Assembly (NCBI RefSeq): GCF_038008685.1
Contig: NZ_JBBOZQ010000001.1
Location: 2,356,001-2,420,000, forward strand
Length of the DNA stretch: 64,000 bases
Source: Lysinibacillus sp. FSL W8-0992
GTDB taxonomy: Bacteria > Bacillota > Bacilli > Bacillales_A > Planococcaceae
Direction of reading: 5' to 3'
Both the position numbers and the translations under genes were made by a program. The notes beneath the pieces were generated by a model. The model made no database searches, was not told where the DNA came from, and worked only from the letters and a program-made list of their open reading frames with translations. Shown here one piece after another: positions 7,863 through 16,772 of this stretch (the first letter of the stretch is position 1; each line of letters begins with the position of its first letter).

Positions 7863-9049
7863 TGAGTGATATATTTATTCGAAATGAGCGAGAGCAACAC
7901 CTTGTTCAATATGCGCGCAAACTTGCTGAACAAATTGAAGAAACGGCTGCTGTTTATGATGAAAGTGGTGCGTTTCCATTCGAACATTTTAAAATTTTAG
8001 AGGATGCAGGTTATTTCCGATTGACTGTACCTAAGAAATACGGTGGGGATGAAATCTCACTCTATGAAATGCTATTAGTGCAAGAACAGCTTGCTAAAGG
8101 AGATGGGTCAACTGCTTTAGCCGTTGGTTGGCATTTGTTAACCTTTTTAAATGTCCGAGAGGCAAAGGCGTGGCCTGAGCATGTATTTGCAGAATTGAGT
8201 CGTAAGGCAGTAGAGGAAGGATCGCTATTAAATATTATTAATAGTGAACGAGGAAAGGGCAATATTTCACGTGGTAGTATGCCAGGAACGACAGCTAAAA
8301 AGGTTTCGGGTGGGTATATTATTTCTGGTGAAAAGGCGTTTGCTTCATTAGCGCCAATTTTAAAGCAATTTACTATTATCGCATATGTAGAAGATGAAAA
8401 TCTAACTGCTGAATTTCTCATTCAGAAAAATGAACAAGTAGAAGTTGTTAATACATGGGATGCTATGGGCATGCGTGCGACAGGCAGTCATGATATTATA
8501 TTTCATGATACCTTTGTACAGGATGACGCATTATTATATCGTCATCGTCCGAATGAAGTAAATCGGTTTTTAGCAGATGGGCGGGTTTATTCGTTAGAAA
8601 TTCCTGCTGTATATTTAGGGATTGCAGGAGCAGCTAGAGATTATGTAATCGAATTTGCGAAAAATACGTATTCCTATAGTTTGGAAAATACGATCGCCCA
8701 TGCTAGTCATGTGCAACAAAAGATTGGGGAAATAGAGGTGTTGTATCAAACAGCACGCAGAACACTATATAGCATTGCTGCACAAGTAGAACAGCAACCG
8801 GCATTGAAGGAGCAACTAGCGCCTGATGTTAGTATAGCTAAGTATGTTATTTGCCATCATGCCATTGACATTGTGACAAAGGCGATGCAAATCGTTGGTG
8901 GTCGCAGTTTGTCGAAATCTAATAAATTGCAACGTCTATTCCGAGACGTCCAATGTAGCCGCTTTAATCCACCAGCTGATGATGTGGTCATTTCTCAGTT
9001 AGCACAAGGCTTGTTAGTAGAAGAAAAGCAAGGAGCCTTGCAATTATAA
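7862..9049 (+). CDS. Acyl-CoA dehydrogenase-like flavoprotein (DszC/SfnB type)
   Basis: A 395-residue protein with the acyl-CoA dehydrogenase fold: an N-terminal helical domain, GDGSTALAVGWH, the middle beta domain with AMGMRATGSHDI, and a C-terminal helical domain with VGGRSLSKSNKLQRLFRDV. Members linked to luciferase-like monooxygenases act as FMNH2-dependent oxygenases on sulfides and sulfones. ATG 7862 overlaps the upstream stop by one base (TGATG) and follows AAGGTGAT, so translation is coupled. It is the last gene of the operon and is followed by a terminator. Confidence 0.88.
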   Translation: MSDIFIRNEREQHLVQYARKLAEQIEETAAVYDESGAFPFEHFKILEDAGYFRLTVPKKYGGDEISLYEMLLVQEQLAKGDGSTALAVGWHLLTFLNVREAKAWPEHVFAELSRKAVEEGSLLNIINSERGKGNISRGSMPGTTAKKVSGGYIISGEKAFASLAPILKQFTIIAYVEDENLTAEFLIQKNEQVEVVNTWDAMGMRATGSHDIIFHDTFVQDDALLYRHRPNEVNRFLADGRVYSLEIPAVYLGIAGAARDYVIEFAKNTYSYSLENTIAHASHVQQKIGEIEVLYQTARRTLYSIAAQVEQQPALKEQLAPDVSIAKYVICHHAIDIVTKAMQIVGGRSLSKSNKLQRLFRDVQCSRFNPPADDVVISQLAQGLLVEEKQGALQL

Positions 9050-9055
9050 AGTATC

Positions 9056-9089
9056 AAATCTGCTAAAGAATGTGTTAGCAGATTTTTTT
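9056..9089 (+). terminator. Terminator of the sulfur operon
   Basis: An 11-bp stem (AAATCTGCTAA, 9056-9066, with its complement 9075-9085) is followed by T residues. Confidence 0.9.
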
Positions 9090-9179
9090 ATGTGTGCAAT
9101 TTCACCTGATTTGTCCATTTCTGTTTGTCGTAAAAGTTGATTTCTAGTATGATATTGGATAGTGATAGGGGGGAAACCC

Positions 9180-10307
9180 GTGGATAACGGTTCTAAAAAA
9201 CAAGAAATGTTTTCAAAAATGCAGGAAAAAAAGACTGAGGTAAAAATTGTGAGAAAAATAGTAGCTATTATAGCCATTACATTTGTATTAGTATTTGGGA
9301 TTATAGGTTTGATGGGTTACAACTACGTAAAAAGTGCTTTAAAACCTGTTGATCCAGATGCAACAAAAACAATTGCTGTTGAAGTACCAATTGGTTCAAG
9401 TTTAAGCTCGATTTCGGCTTTACTAGAGAAAAAGGGCATTATTAAAGATGCAAAAGTTTTTAAATACTATGCAAAATTTAAAAATGAATCCCAATTCCAA
9501 GCAGGAAATTATGATTTAACACAATCCATGACATTGGACGAGCTAATTGAGAGCTTAAAAACAGGGAAGGTATATCGTGAGCCTGTCTTTACGATGACGA
9601 TTCCTGAAGGTTTAACACTTGATCAGATAGGTAAAATCGTTGAAAAGAAAACGCCTTACACACAAAAAGAGTTTATGGATTTAGTGACAAGCGAAGCATT
9701 TGTTCAAAAAATGATGGCCAACTATCCAGAGCTTATTACAGATGCGGTATTAGCAGACAATATTCGCTATGATTTAGAAGGTTATTTATACCCTGCAACA
9801 TATTCATATTTTGAAGAGAAACCTTCGTTAGAAGCAATCGCTGAAGAAATGATTGGTGCTATGAATAATGTTGTGAAAAATTACAGTGAAGTTCTAGTAG
9901 AAAAACAAATGTCAGTACATCAACTACTAACTTTTGCCTCATTATTAGAGGAAGAAGCAACAGCACAAACAGATCGTGAAACAATTGCAAGTGTCTTCTA
10001 TAATCGTATTGAGGAAGGCATGCCTCTACAAACTGACCCAACTGTTTTATATGCACTTGGCTCACATAAAGACCGCGTTTTATATGAAGATTTAGAAGTA
10101 GAAAATGCTTATAATACTTACAAAAATAAAGGGTTGCCGCCAGGTCCAATTGCAGGTGCTGGAAAAACTTCGATTGAAGCAGCGTTAAATCCGAGCAAAA
10201 CAGATTATTTCTATTTCCTAGCAGATAAAGAAGGTGTCAACCACTTCTCAAAAACTTATGATGAGCATTTGCAAAAGGTAGAAAAATATTTACGTCAAGC
10301 AGAGTAG
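9180..10307 (+). CDS. mltG: Endolytic peptidoglycan transglycosylase MltG (YrrL)
   Basis: A 375-residue single-pass membrane protein with one transmembrane helix near residues 26-48. A LysM-like segment and the YceG/MltG catalytic domain follow, with LLTFASLLEEEA (catalytic Glu), YNRIEEGMPLQTDPTVLYA and NTYKNKGLPPGPI. It cuts nascent glycan strands and sets their length outside the membrane. GTG 9180 is chosen because AGGGGGG (9167-9173) is well spaced for it; an upstream GTG at 9162 would precede the ribosome site. It leads the conserved yrrL-trmR-trhP region. Confidence 0.94.
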   Translation: MDNGSKKQEMFSKMQEKKTEVKIVRKIVAIIAITFVLVFGIIGLMGYNYVKSALKPVDPDATKTIAVEVPIGSSLSSISALLEKKGIIKDAKVFKYYAKFKNESQFQAGNYDLTQSMTLDELIESLKTGKVYREPVFTMTIPEGLTLDQIGKIVEKKTPYTQKEFMDLVTSEAFVQKMMANYPELITDAVLADNIRYDLEGYLYPATYSYFEEKPSLEAIAEEMIGAMNNVVKNYSEVLVEKQMSVHQLLTFASLLEEEATAQTDRETIASVFYNRIEEGMPLQTDPTVLYALGSHKDRVLYEDLEVENAYNTYKNKGLPPGPIAGAGKTSIEAALNPSKTDYFYFLADKEGVNHFSKTYDEHLQKVEKYLRQAE

Positions 10308-10345
10308 TTTCTAGTAAATAAAAACGAATGTAACTCAATAAAATG

Positions 10346-10383
10346 AATAGAAGGAAAGAAAAATAGCTTTCCTTCTATTTTCG
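10346..10383 (+). terminator. Probable terminator after mltG
   Basis: A 13-bp stem (AATAGAAGGAAAG, 10346-10358, with CTTTCCTTCTATT at 10367-10379) has an 8-base loop. The T tract is short. A further stem between GCAATTGTT and AACAATTGC lies at about 10425-10459. Confidence 0.65.
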
Positions 10384-10582
10384 TGCTATTATAAATTGTG
10401 ATTTTTAATCAATTAATACGTGGTGGCAATTGTTTCGTGCTTATAGACAAACAATTGCTCATTTTTGTATGGCAAAGTACCAAGACATCACGTTTGGTCT
10501 TTTTCTTTTTGTAGCAAAGTGATGATGAAGTTTGGACAACGGGAATGTGCTCGTTTCCTTTTAAATGAGGGTGAATTTTACA

Positions 10583-11215
10583 ATGGAATTATCGGATGCA
10601 TATATACAATCCTTTATTCAACCACGTAATGAGTTGCTTTTAGAAATGGAAGCATATGCGGAAGAAAATCATGTACCGATTATGCAACTAGCTGGGATAG
10701 ATGCGCTTAATCAGTTACTTCGTATTCAAAATCCGTCAAAAATATTAGAAATTGGCACGGCAATTGGTTACTCAGCAATCCGTATGGCAGATGCTTTGCC
10801 AAATGTGCAAATTGTGACGATTGAACGCGATGAAGAGCGTGTAGCTCGAGCGAGAGATTATATTGCACGTTCATCTGTTTCAAACCGTATTACGGTAATT
10901 GAGGGAGATGCCTTAGAGGTAGACGATGAGGCAATTCATACAACTTTCGATGCAATTTTTATTGATGCAGCGAAGGGACAATATCAACGGTTTTTCGAGA
11001 AATATGCCCCACTTGTAAAATCAGGAGGAGTCTTGTATATCGATAATATGTATATGCACGGATTGTCGGATTTGGACTTAAAGGACGTGCCACGTCGCAA
11101 GCGGACAATGATTCGAAATTTAAAAAATTTCACTGATTGGATAATGCACCATCCTGAATATACAAGTGCATTTTTACCAGTCGGGGATGGCTTATTATTA
11201 TGTTTGAAGAGGTGA
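10583..11215 (+). CDS. trmR: tRNA 5-hydroxyuridine methyltransferase TrmR (YrrM)
   Basis: A 210-residue class I SAM-dependent O-methyltransferase with motif I ILEIGTAIGYSAIRMA, a TIERDEERV acidic loop, and FDAIFIDAAKGQY as metal and substrate site. In B. subtilis the homologue methylates 5-hydroxyuridine at wobble position 34 to 5-methoxyuridine. The two downstream U32 proteins make the hydroxyuridine, so substrate-making and substrate-using steps are encoded together. ATG 10583 is chosen after the GAGGGTGA ribosome site; an earlier ATG at 10565 overlaps that site. Confidence 0.9.
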   Translation: MELSDAYIQSFIQPRNELLLEMEAYAEENHVPIMQLAGIDALNQLLRIQNPSKILEIGTAIGYSAIRMADALPNVQIVTIERDEERVARARDYIARSSVSNRITVIEGDALEVDDEAIHTTFDAIFIDAAKGQYQRFFEKYAPLVKSGGVLYIDNMYMHGLSDLDLKDVPRRKRTMIRNLKNFTDWIMHHPEYTSAFLPVGDGLLLCLKR

Positions 11216-11220
11216 CGACT

Positions 11221-12153
11221 ATGAAAAAACCTGAATTGCTTGTCACACCGCAATCAGTGGACCATGTAAAAGCACTTTTAACAGCTGGAGCAGATGCTTT
11301 TGTCATTGGAGAACAACAATTTGGTCTTCGTCTTGCAGGAGAATTCTCTGTGAGCGAAGTTGAAGAAGCAACGAAGCTAATTCACGAAGCAGGCAAAAAG
11401 GTTTATGTTGCAGTGAATGCGCTATTTCATAACGAAAAACTAGATGCACTAGGTGAATACTTAAAAGAAATGCAACGTATAGGTGTAGATCGCTTAATTT
11501 ACGGCGACCCTGCTGTTATTATTGTGCGTCGTGAGCAAGGTGTTACAATTCCGTTGCATTGGAATCCTGAAACAACAGCGACAAACTGGTTTACTGCAAA
11601 TTATTGGGGTAAACGTGGTGCAACAAGAGCTGTTCTTGCACGTGAGCTTTCGCTAGATGAAGTACTAGAAATTAAGGAAAACGCGGAAGTAGAAGTTGAA
11701 GTGCAAGTGCACGGTATGACTTGTATGTTCCAATCAAAACGTCCTTTACTAGGTCATTATTTCCTTTATCAAGATAAAATAATGGCAATAGAAAATCGTC
11801 AGGAAAACCGTAATATGTTCCTACACGATGATGAACGTAACAATAAATATCCAATTTATGAGGATAACAACGGTACGCATATTTTTAGTCCAAACGATAT
11901 GTGCATTATCGATGAGCTTGGCGAGTTATTTGAAGCAGGCATCGATGCATTTAAAATCGAAGGTGTTTTACACTCGCCAGAATATGTTGTCACAGTAACG
12001 GAAGCATATCGTCAAGCAATTGACACATATTTTGACGAATCTGAAGACGCATATGACGATATTAAGGATGATTTACTGGCTAAAATTGAAGATATCCAGC
12101 CTGCTATTCGACCACTCGATACTGGCTTTATCTTCAAAGAAACAGTGTACTAG
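11221..12153 (+). CDS. trhP1: tRNA uridine hydroxylation protein TrhP1 (U32 family, YrrN)
   Basis: A 310-residue peptidase U32-family protein with the TIM-barrel opening PELLVTPQSVDHVKALLTAGAD and the central signature VQVHGMTCMFQSKRPLLGHY. B. subtilis YrrN and YrrO are needed for prephenate-dependent formation of 5-hydroxyuridine at tRNA position 34. Compared with the next gene it lacks the clustered Cys motif, so it is probably the non-iron-sulfur partner. ATG 11221 follows GAAGAGGTG, which overlaps the trmR stop. Confidence 0.9.
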   Translation: MKKPELLVTPQSVDHVKALLTAGADAFVIGEQQFGLRLAGEFSVSEVEEATKLIHEAGKKVYVAVNALFHNEKLDALGEYLKEMQRIGVDRLIYGDPAVIIVRREQGVTIPLHWNPETTATNWFTANYWGKRGATRAVLARELSLDEVLEIKENAEVEVEVQVHGMTCMFQSKRPLLGHYFLYQDKIMAIENRQENRNMFLHDDERNNKYPIYEDNNGTHIFSPNDMCIIDELGELFEAGIDAFKIEGVLHSPEYVVTVTEAYRQAIDTYFDESEDAYDDIKDDLLAKIEDIQPAIRPLDTGFIFKETVY

Positions 12154-12167
12154 GAGGTGGCAAGAAT

Positions 12168-13448
12168 ATGGCATTGGCATTAGAACAAAATGACAAAATT
12201 CGTGAAGTTGTTAACGGTAAGCGCGTCATTACAAAAAAACCTGAACTACTTGCCCCTGCAGGTAGCTTAGAAAAACTAAAAGTAGCTGTCCATTATGGTG
12301 CAGACGCAGTATTTATTGGTGGTCGTGAATTCGGTCTTCGTTCAAACGCAGATAATTTTTCTATCGATGATATGCGTGAAGGTGTAGATTTCGCTAATCA
12401 ATACGGCGCAAAAATTTACGTAACAACAAATATTTTCGCTCATAACGAAAATATGGATGGTTTAGAGCAGTACTTGAAGGATATTGAATCTGCAGGAGTT
12501 ACCGGCATTATTGTAGCGGACCCACTAATTATCGAAACATGTCGAACTGCTGCGCCGAAGCTTGAAATTCATCTTTCTACACAACAGTCACTATCCAATT
12601 GGAAAGCTGTGCAGTACTGGAAAGAAGAAGGCTTACATCGAGTAGTGTTAGCGCGTGAAGTTGGCGGCGAAGAGATGAAGCTAATGAAAGAAAAAGTCGA
12701 CATCGAAATTGAAGCATTCGTTCATGGGGCGATGTGTATCGCATATTCGGGTCGTTGTGTACTATCAAATCATATGACAGCGCGAGACTCCAATCGTGGT
12801 GGTTGCTGCCAATCTTGTCGTTGGGACTATGACCTATACGAGCTAGAAGACGGTGAGGAAAAAGCACTTTTTGATGATAACCATGCACCATTTGCGATGA
12901 GTCCGAAAGATTTAAAGTTAATTGAAGCGATTCCGCATATGATTGAGCTTGGTATTGATTCATTAAAAGTAGAAGGTCGTATGAAGTCAATTCACTATGT
13001 GGCTACAGTTGTTTCTGTGTATCGTAAAGTGATTGATGCTTATTGTGCTGATCCAGAGAATTTTAAAATTAAACGTGAATGGCTAGAAGAATTAGATAAA
13101 TGTGCAAACCGTGATACAGCTGAGGCATTTTTCCATGATGCACCAGGACACGAGGAGCAAATGTTTGGCGTTCATGGCCGTAAAACAACATACGAATTTG
13201 CAGGCCTTATTTTAAATCATGATCCAGAGACGAAAATCGTTACAATGCAACAACGTAACTATTTTAAACCCGGTGATGAAGTTGAATTTTTCGGTCCAGA
13301 AATCGAAAACTTCAGCATTACGATGGGAGAAATCTGGGATGAGGACGGCAATAGCTTAGATGCGGCACGTCATCCATTACAAATTGTTAAATTTAAATGT
13401 GATACGTTACTTCAACCGCATAACATGATGCGAAAGGAGAATAATTAA
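12168..13448 (+). CDS. trhP2: tRNA uridine hydroxylation protein TrhP2 (U32 family, YrrO)
   Basis: A 426-residue U32-family protein. After [23 protein letters not shown] comes the signature [19 protein letters not shown], then [11 protein letters not shown]; these cysteines are the expected iron-sulfur ligands. The C-terminal domain (about residues 340-420) is the usual beta-barrel tail. It acts with TrhP1 in wobble uridine hydroxylation. Its TAA stop shares one base with the ATG of udk (TAATG), so translation is coupled. Confidence 0.92.
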   Translation: MALALEQNDKIREVVNGKRVITKKPELLAPAGSLEKLKVAVHYGADAVFIGGREFGLRSNADNFSIDDMREGVDFANQYGAKIYVTTNIFAHNENMDGLEQYLKDIESAGVTGIIVADPLIIETCRTAAPKLEIHLSTQQSLSNWKAVQYWKEEGLHRVVLAREVGGEEMKLMKEKVDIEIEAFVHGAMCIAYSGRCVLSNHMTARDSNRGGCCQSCRWDYDLYELEDGEEKALFDDNHAPFAMSPKDLKLIEAIPHMIELGIDSLKVEGRMKSIHYVATVVSVYRKVIDAYCADPENFKIKREWLEELDKCANRDTAEAFFHDAPGHEEQMFGVHGRKTTYEFAGLILNHDPETKIVTMQQRNYFKPGDEVEFFGPEIENFSITMGEIWDEDGNSLDAARHPLQIVKFKCDTLLQPHNMMRKENN

Positions 13449-14086
13449 TGGCAATCAAGCGTCCAGTTGTCATCGGAATCGCTGGTGGTTCATGCTCAGG
13501 TAAAACGAGTGTGACACGTGCTATTTATGATGTTTTCCGTGAGCATTCTGTTGTTGTAATTGAGCAAGACTATTACTACAAAGATCAAAGTCATTTAACA
13601 TTTGAAGAACGTTTAGGAACGAATTATGACCATCCTCTAGCGTTTGATAATGATTTATTAATTGATCATATTAAAAAATTATTAAAGCGTCAGTCTATCG
13701 ATAAGCCTGTATATGACTATGTACAGCATACACGTGCCAATGAAGTTATCCATGTTGAGCCAGTAGATGTTATTATCCTAGAAGGAATTTTAGTATTAGA
13801 GGATGCGGACTTACGTAGTTTAATGGACATAAAATTGTTTGTAGATACGGATTCAGATTTACGTATTATTCGTCGTATTCTCCGAGACATTAAAGAGCGT
13901 GGACGTACAACGGATTCCGTTATAGAGCAGTATTTATCTGCGGTGCGCCCAATGCATAATATGTTCATTGAACCAACTAAACGTTATGCTGATATTATTA
14001 TTCCCGAAGGTGGGGAAAATGGAGTAGCAATTGATTTGATGGTAACGAAAATTAAAACTATTCTTGAAACTGACAACGTATTGTAA
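13448..14086 (+). CDS. udk: Uridine kinase
   Basis: A 212-residue P-loop kinase with Walker [32 protein letters not shown] and the lid region [13 protein letters not shown]. It phosphorylates uridine and cytidine with ATP or GTP in pyrimidine salvage. It is the last gene of the trmR-trhP1-trhP2-udk operon, the same order as in B. subtilis. The length and all motifs are normal. Confidence 0.96.
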   Translation: MAIKRPVVIGIAGGSCSGKTSVTRAIYDVFREHSVVVIEQDYYYKDQSHLTFEERLGTNYDHPLAFDNDLLIDHIKKLLKRQSIDKPVYDYVQHTRANEVIHVEPVDVIILEGILVLEDADLRSLMDIKLFVDTDSDLRIIRRILRDIKERGRTTDSVIEQYLSAVRPMHNMFIEPTKRYADIIIPEGGENGVAIDLMVTKIKTILETDNVL

Positions 14087-14273
14087 TAAGATAGAGTGGT
14101 ATTGACAATATTTACATGAATTTCAAAGCATATTTTTGTAACGCATGCATACTATTAGGTCAAAGCGTATTTTGAAATGAGATTAAAAATAATAAAATTC
14201 GATTAAATGCACTTTCTAAAGCATTTGGTCGAGTTTTATGTTTTTATATTGATGAAATAAGGAGTGAAGTACT

Positions 14274-14762
14274 TTGTCAAATGAAAAACAGTACCCAATG
14301 ACAGCAGAGGGTAAACGAAAATTAGAAGAAGAATTAGTGAAATTAGAAACAGAAACACGTAAAGAAATCGTAGAGCGTATTAAAATCGCACGCGACTTCG
14401 GTGACCTTTCTGAAAACGCTGAGTACGATTCAGCTAAAGAAGAACAAGCCTTTTTAGAGGGCCGCATTTCTACATTAAAATCAATGATTCGTAACGCAGT
14501 AATTATTTCTGAAGACGAAACCGACAACAGTGTAGTTTCACTTGGGAAAACGGTTACATTCGTTGAAATTATTAACGGTAAACCATCTTCTGATAAAGAA
14601 TCTTATACAATCGTAGGTTCAGCAGAGGCAGATCCAATGGAATTCAGAATCTCGAATGAATCACCAATTGCAAAAGGCTTACTTGGAAAAGCAGAAGGTG
14701 AAGAAGTAGTTGTACAAACACCTGGTGGCGAAATGAAAGTGAAAATTATTTCAATTAAATAA
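14274..14762 (+). CDS. greA: Transcription elongation factor GreA
   Basis: A 162-residue protein. The N-terminal coiled coil carries the tip acidic pair in [20 protein letters not shown], and the C-terminal FKBP-like domain ends with [16 protein letters not shown]. It rescues backtracked RNA polymerase by stimulating transcript cleavage. The start is TTG 14274, eight bases after AAGGAGTGA. It is monocistronic with its own terminator. The 187-base upstream gap contains inverted ATTTCAAA / TTTGAAAT elements of unknown meaning. Confidence 0.96.
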   Translation: MSNEKQYPMTAEGKRKLEEELVKLETETRKEIVERIKIARDFGDLSENAEYDSAKEEQAFLEGRISTLKSMIRNAVIISEDETDNSVVSLGKTVTFVEIINGKPSSDKESYTIVGSAEADPMEFRISNESPIAKGLLGKAEGEEVVVQTPGGEMKVKIISIK

Positions 14763-14777
14763 TCACTGATGTACAAG

Positions 14778-14816
14778 CAGTTAGCTTCTTTATTAGAGAA
14801 GCTAGCTGTTTTTATT
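14778..14816 (+). terminator. Terminator after greA
   Basis: A 12-bp stem with one G-U pair (CAGTTAGCTTCT, 14778-14789, with AGAAGCTAGCTG, 14797-14808) is followed by a T-rich run. Confidence 0.88.
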
Positions 14817-14868
14817 TTGCAAGCGCTGTAGAACTTGATAAAATATTGGCTAGAGAGGGGGAGACTTC

Positions 14869-15513
14869 ATGAGTGAACGAAAAACACGAAGCAGTCGTCA
14901 TTTGCAGCCATCTCGCAATAAAAAGCTAGATAAAATGTTGAATGTTTTAATTGGTATTGTCATTATACTGATTGTTATAACGGCAACGTATGTGTTTAAA
15001 TGGCAGGATGACAAACAAGAAACAGTTAAAGAGGACCCAGTTCAGGAGCAAAAGAACGATGAAGGTGAGAAAGAACCTCAGAAAGAGGAAGACGTCTCTG
15101 GGAAAGAAGAACCGTCTAAAGACGAAGAACAGCCTAAAGAGGAAGAACAACAGCCAGAACAAAATACGGCTGAGGAAACGACGTCAGACGATCCGATTGT
15201 TGACCGTGTTGTGACAGATAAAAACTGGAAAGCAACGCCTACAACGCAAACAGGAGCGCATGTATCATCGTATGATGATCAATCTGTCGATTGGGCAGAA
15301 AAAATCGCTACGATTACAGCTGTTACAGGTATTACAAATGATAATATGATTGTTTGGCGTCTACAAAATAATGGTGGTGCAAATAAAGCAATTGCAACAG
15401 TTTCTACGAAAGATAAGAGTGAAAAGTATCGTGTCAGTATGGAATGGATCGATAACGAAGGCTGGCTGCCAGTGAAGCTAGAACAGTTGAATACATTAGA
15501 AGGTGCCTATTGA
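14869..15513 (+). CDS. yrrS: YrrS family (DUF1510) membrane-anchored protein
   Basis: A 214-residue protein with a basic N-terminus and one transmembrane helix (about residues 25-45). A highly charged Glu/Lys/Gln linker of about 70 residues follows, then a C-terminal DUF1510 domain with DKNWKATPTTQ and YRVSMEWIDNEGWLPVKLE. In B. subtilis yrrS is expressed in the forespore with pbpI. Here no penicillin-binding protein gene follows. The role is unknown; the topology suggests the extracellular face or intermembrane space. Confidence 0.85.
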   Translation: MSERKTRSSRHLQPSRNKKLDKMLNVLIGIVIILIVITATYVFKWQDDKQETVKEDPVQEQKNDEGEKEPQKEEDVSGKEEPSKDEEQPKEEEQQPEQNTAEETTSDDPIVDRVVTDKNWKATPTTQTGAHVSSYDDQSVDWAEKIATITAVTGITNDNMIVWRLQNNGGANKAIATVSTKDKSEKYRVSMEWIDNEGWLPVKLEQLNTLEGAY

Positions 15514-15620
15514 CGAAAGTTGTTGTTTTGATTATTTTTAAAGATGGTCAAAGAAATACGGATTCGTTCCTAGCTTTAATGAAAGCGGAACAATCGGTCA
15601 TAGAAGTGTCTGGCGAATAA
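15510..15620 (+). CDS. Possible 36-residue ORF overlapping the yrrS stop
   Basis: TTG 15510 overlaps the yrrS TGA (TTGA) and follows GAAGGTG four bases earlier. The frame encodes a short peptide starting MTKVVVLIIFKDGQRN and ending at TAA 15618-15620. Coupling to yrrS would be possible. I do not recognise the product, and its small size and TTG start make it uncertain. Confidence 0.25.
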   Translation: MTKVVVLIIFKDGQRNTDSFLALMKAEQSVIEVSGE

Positions 15621-15715
15621 TTTCGATTTTGATTGGATATAGATCATCAAAATGCAGATGCAAACTAGACAGAGACAGAATTAGAGTTGAATAGTAGAAG
15701 GGAAGTAATGGATTC

Positions 15716-16408
15716 ATGAAAATCGCAGTTATCGGTGCAATGGAAGAGGAAGTAGAGCTGCTACGGGCTTCTTTGGAGGATGCTAAAAGTACAACAATTG
15801 CTGGCAGTGAGTATACAACAGGGACATATGAAGGAAAAGAAGTAGTATTATTAAAAAGCGGTATTGGTAAAGTCAATGCAGCAATGTCTACAACAATTTT
15901 ATTGCATGAATTCAAGCCAGATGTAGTAATTAATACGGGTTCTGCTGGGGGCTACGATGAGGCACTTGAAGTAGGAGCAGTTGTTATTTCTGATGAAGTA
16001 CGCCATCATGATGTCGATGTGACAATCTTCGGTTATGAAATTGGTCAAATGGCAGGAATGCCTGCTGCTTTCCAATCTGATGCAAAGCTCATGAAAGTAG
16101 CTGAAGAAGCTGTAAAAGCAGTAGGTGAACACCAATACGGTATTGGCCTAATTTGCTCAGGTGATGCTTTTATGAATGATCCTGTACGTGTAGAAGCAGT
16201 TCGTCAGCATTTTCCACAAATGAAAGCTGTTGAAATGGAAGCGGCAGCTGTTGCACAAGTGTGCTATCAATTCGGTATACCATTTGTTGTTATTCGTGCA
16301 TTATCGGATATTGCTGGAAAAGAATCGAACATCAGCTTTGATGAGTTTCTACCAGTAGCCGCTAAACACTCTACACAAATTGTATTAAAGGCAATTTCGT
16401 CTCTATAA
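15716..16408 (+). CDS. mtnN: 5'-Methylthioadenosine/S-adenosylhomocysteine nucleosidase
   Basis: A 230-residue phosphorylase-superfamily nucleosidase with [11 protein letters not shown] at the N-terminus and [32 protein letters not shown] supplies the ribose-binding Met-Glu, and RALSDIAG carries the catalytic Asp. It cleaves adenine from MTA and SAH in the methyl cycle and methionine salvage. Its substrate SAH is a by-product of TrmR and YqeM-type methyltransferases encoded nearby. Length is normal. Confidence 0.96.
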   Translation: MKIAVIGAMEEEVELLRASLEDAKSTTIAGSEYTTGTYEGKEVVLLKSGIGKVNAAMSTTILLHEFKPDVVINTGSAGGYDEALEVGAVVISDEVRHHDVDVTIFGYEIGQMAGMPAAFQSDAKLMKVAEEAVKAVGEHQYGIGLICSGDAFMNDPVRVEAVRQHFPQMKAVEMEAAAVAQVCYQFGIPFVVIRALSDIAGKESNISFDEFLPVAAKHSTQIVLKAISSL

Positions 16409-16529
16409 ATCTACATGAAATAGACAAAATGAACAGTTTAAAAGTGAGAAAAATCACAGTCGTAATGAATCTTCAATGTTACAATGGCATTAATTAATTC
16501 TCTTCATAGTTAGAGGGGAGGTATTCATT

Positions 16530-16616
16530 ATGCTATTTTTAACAGCAGGTGTCGTCATCATTACGATGTTAATCGGCACGCTTATTTCGGCCGACCTTAC
16601 TGAAACGACTCATTAA
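16530..16616 (+). CDS. 28-residue putative membrane peptide
   Basis: ATG 16530 follows the excellent ribosome site AGAGGGGAGGT (16512-16522). The frame encodes 28 residues: a hydrophobic helix (LFLTAGVVIITMLIGTLIS) and a short polar tail ADLTETTH, ending at TAA 16614. A strong terminator follows directly. The compact RBS-ORF-terminator layout suggests that it is a real small protein, probably a single-pass membrane peptide. I do not recognise a family. Confidence 0.6.
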   Translation: MLFLTAGVVIITMLIGTLISADLTETTH

Positions 16617-16626
16617 TACTGTATAG

Positions 16627-16665
16627 AAAGCTCCTTTGTGGCTGTTAAGCCTAAAGGAGCTTTTT
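16627..16665 (+). terminator. Terminator after the 28-residue ORF
   Basis: An 11-bp stem (AAAGCTCCTTT, 16627-16637, with AAAGGAGCTTT, 16653-16663) and an inner GGCT/AGCC pair are followed by T. Confidence 0.9.
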
Positions 16666-16772
16666 ATATGGAACAAGTAACTGCTAAATCAAAATAAGTT
16701 CTTCGATGTAATTTTTGAAAACAAGTGGTAATATTCTTGATTGAATTTTTATGAATAACACATTAAAATAAA

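Noticed and set aside
9859..10149. 96-residue minus-strand ORF inside mltG
   Set aside because: It is a shadow of a well-conserved coding region without a ribosome site.
14947..15214. ORFs in other frames within yrrS
   Set aside because: Products of the repetitive Glu/Lys-coding linker; yrrS itself has the ribosome site and conserved domains.
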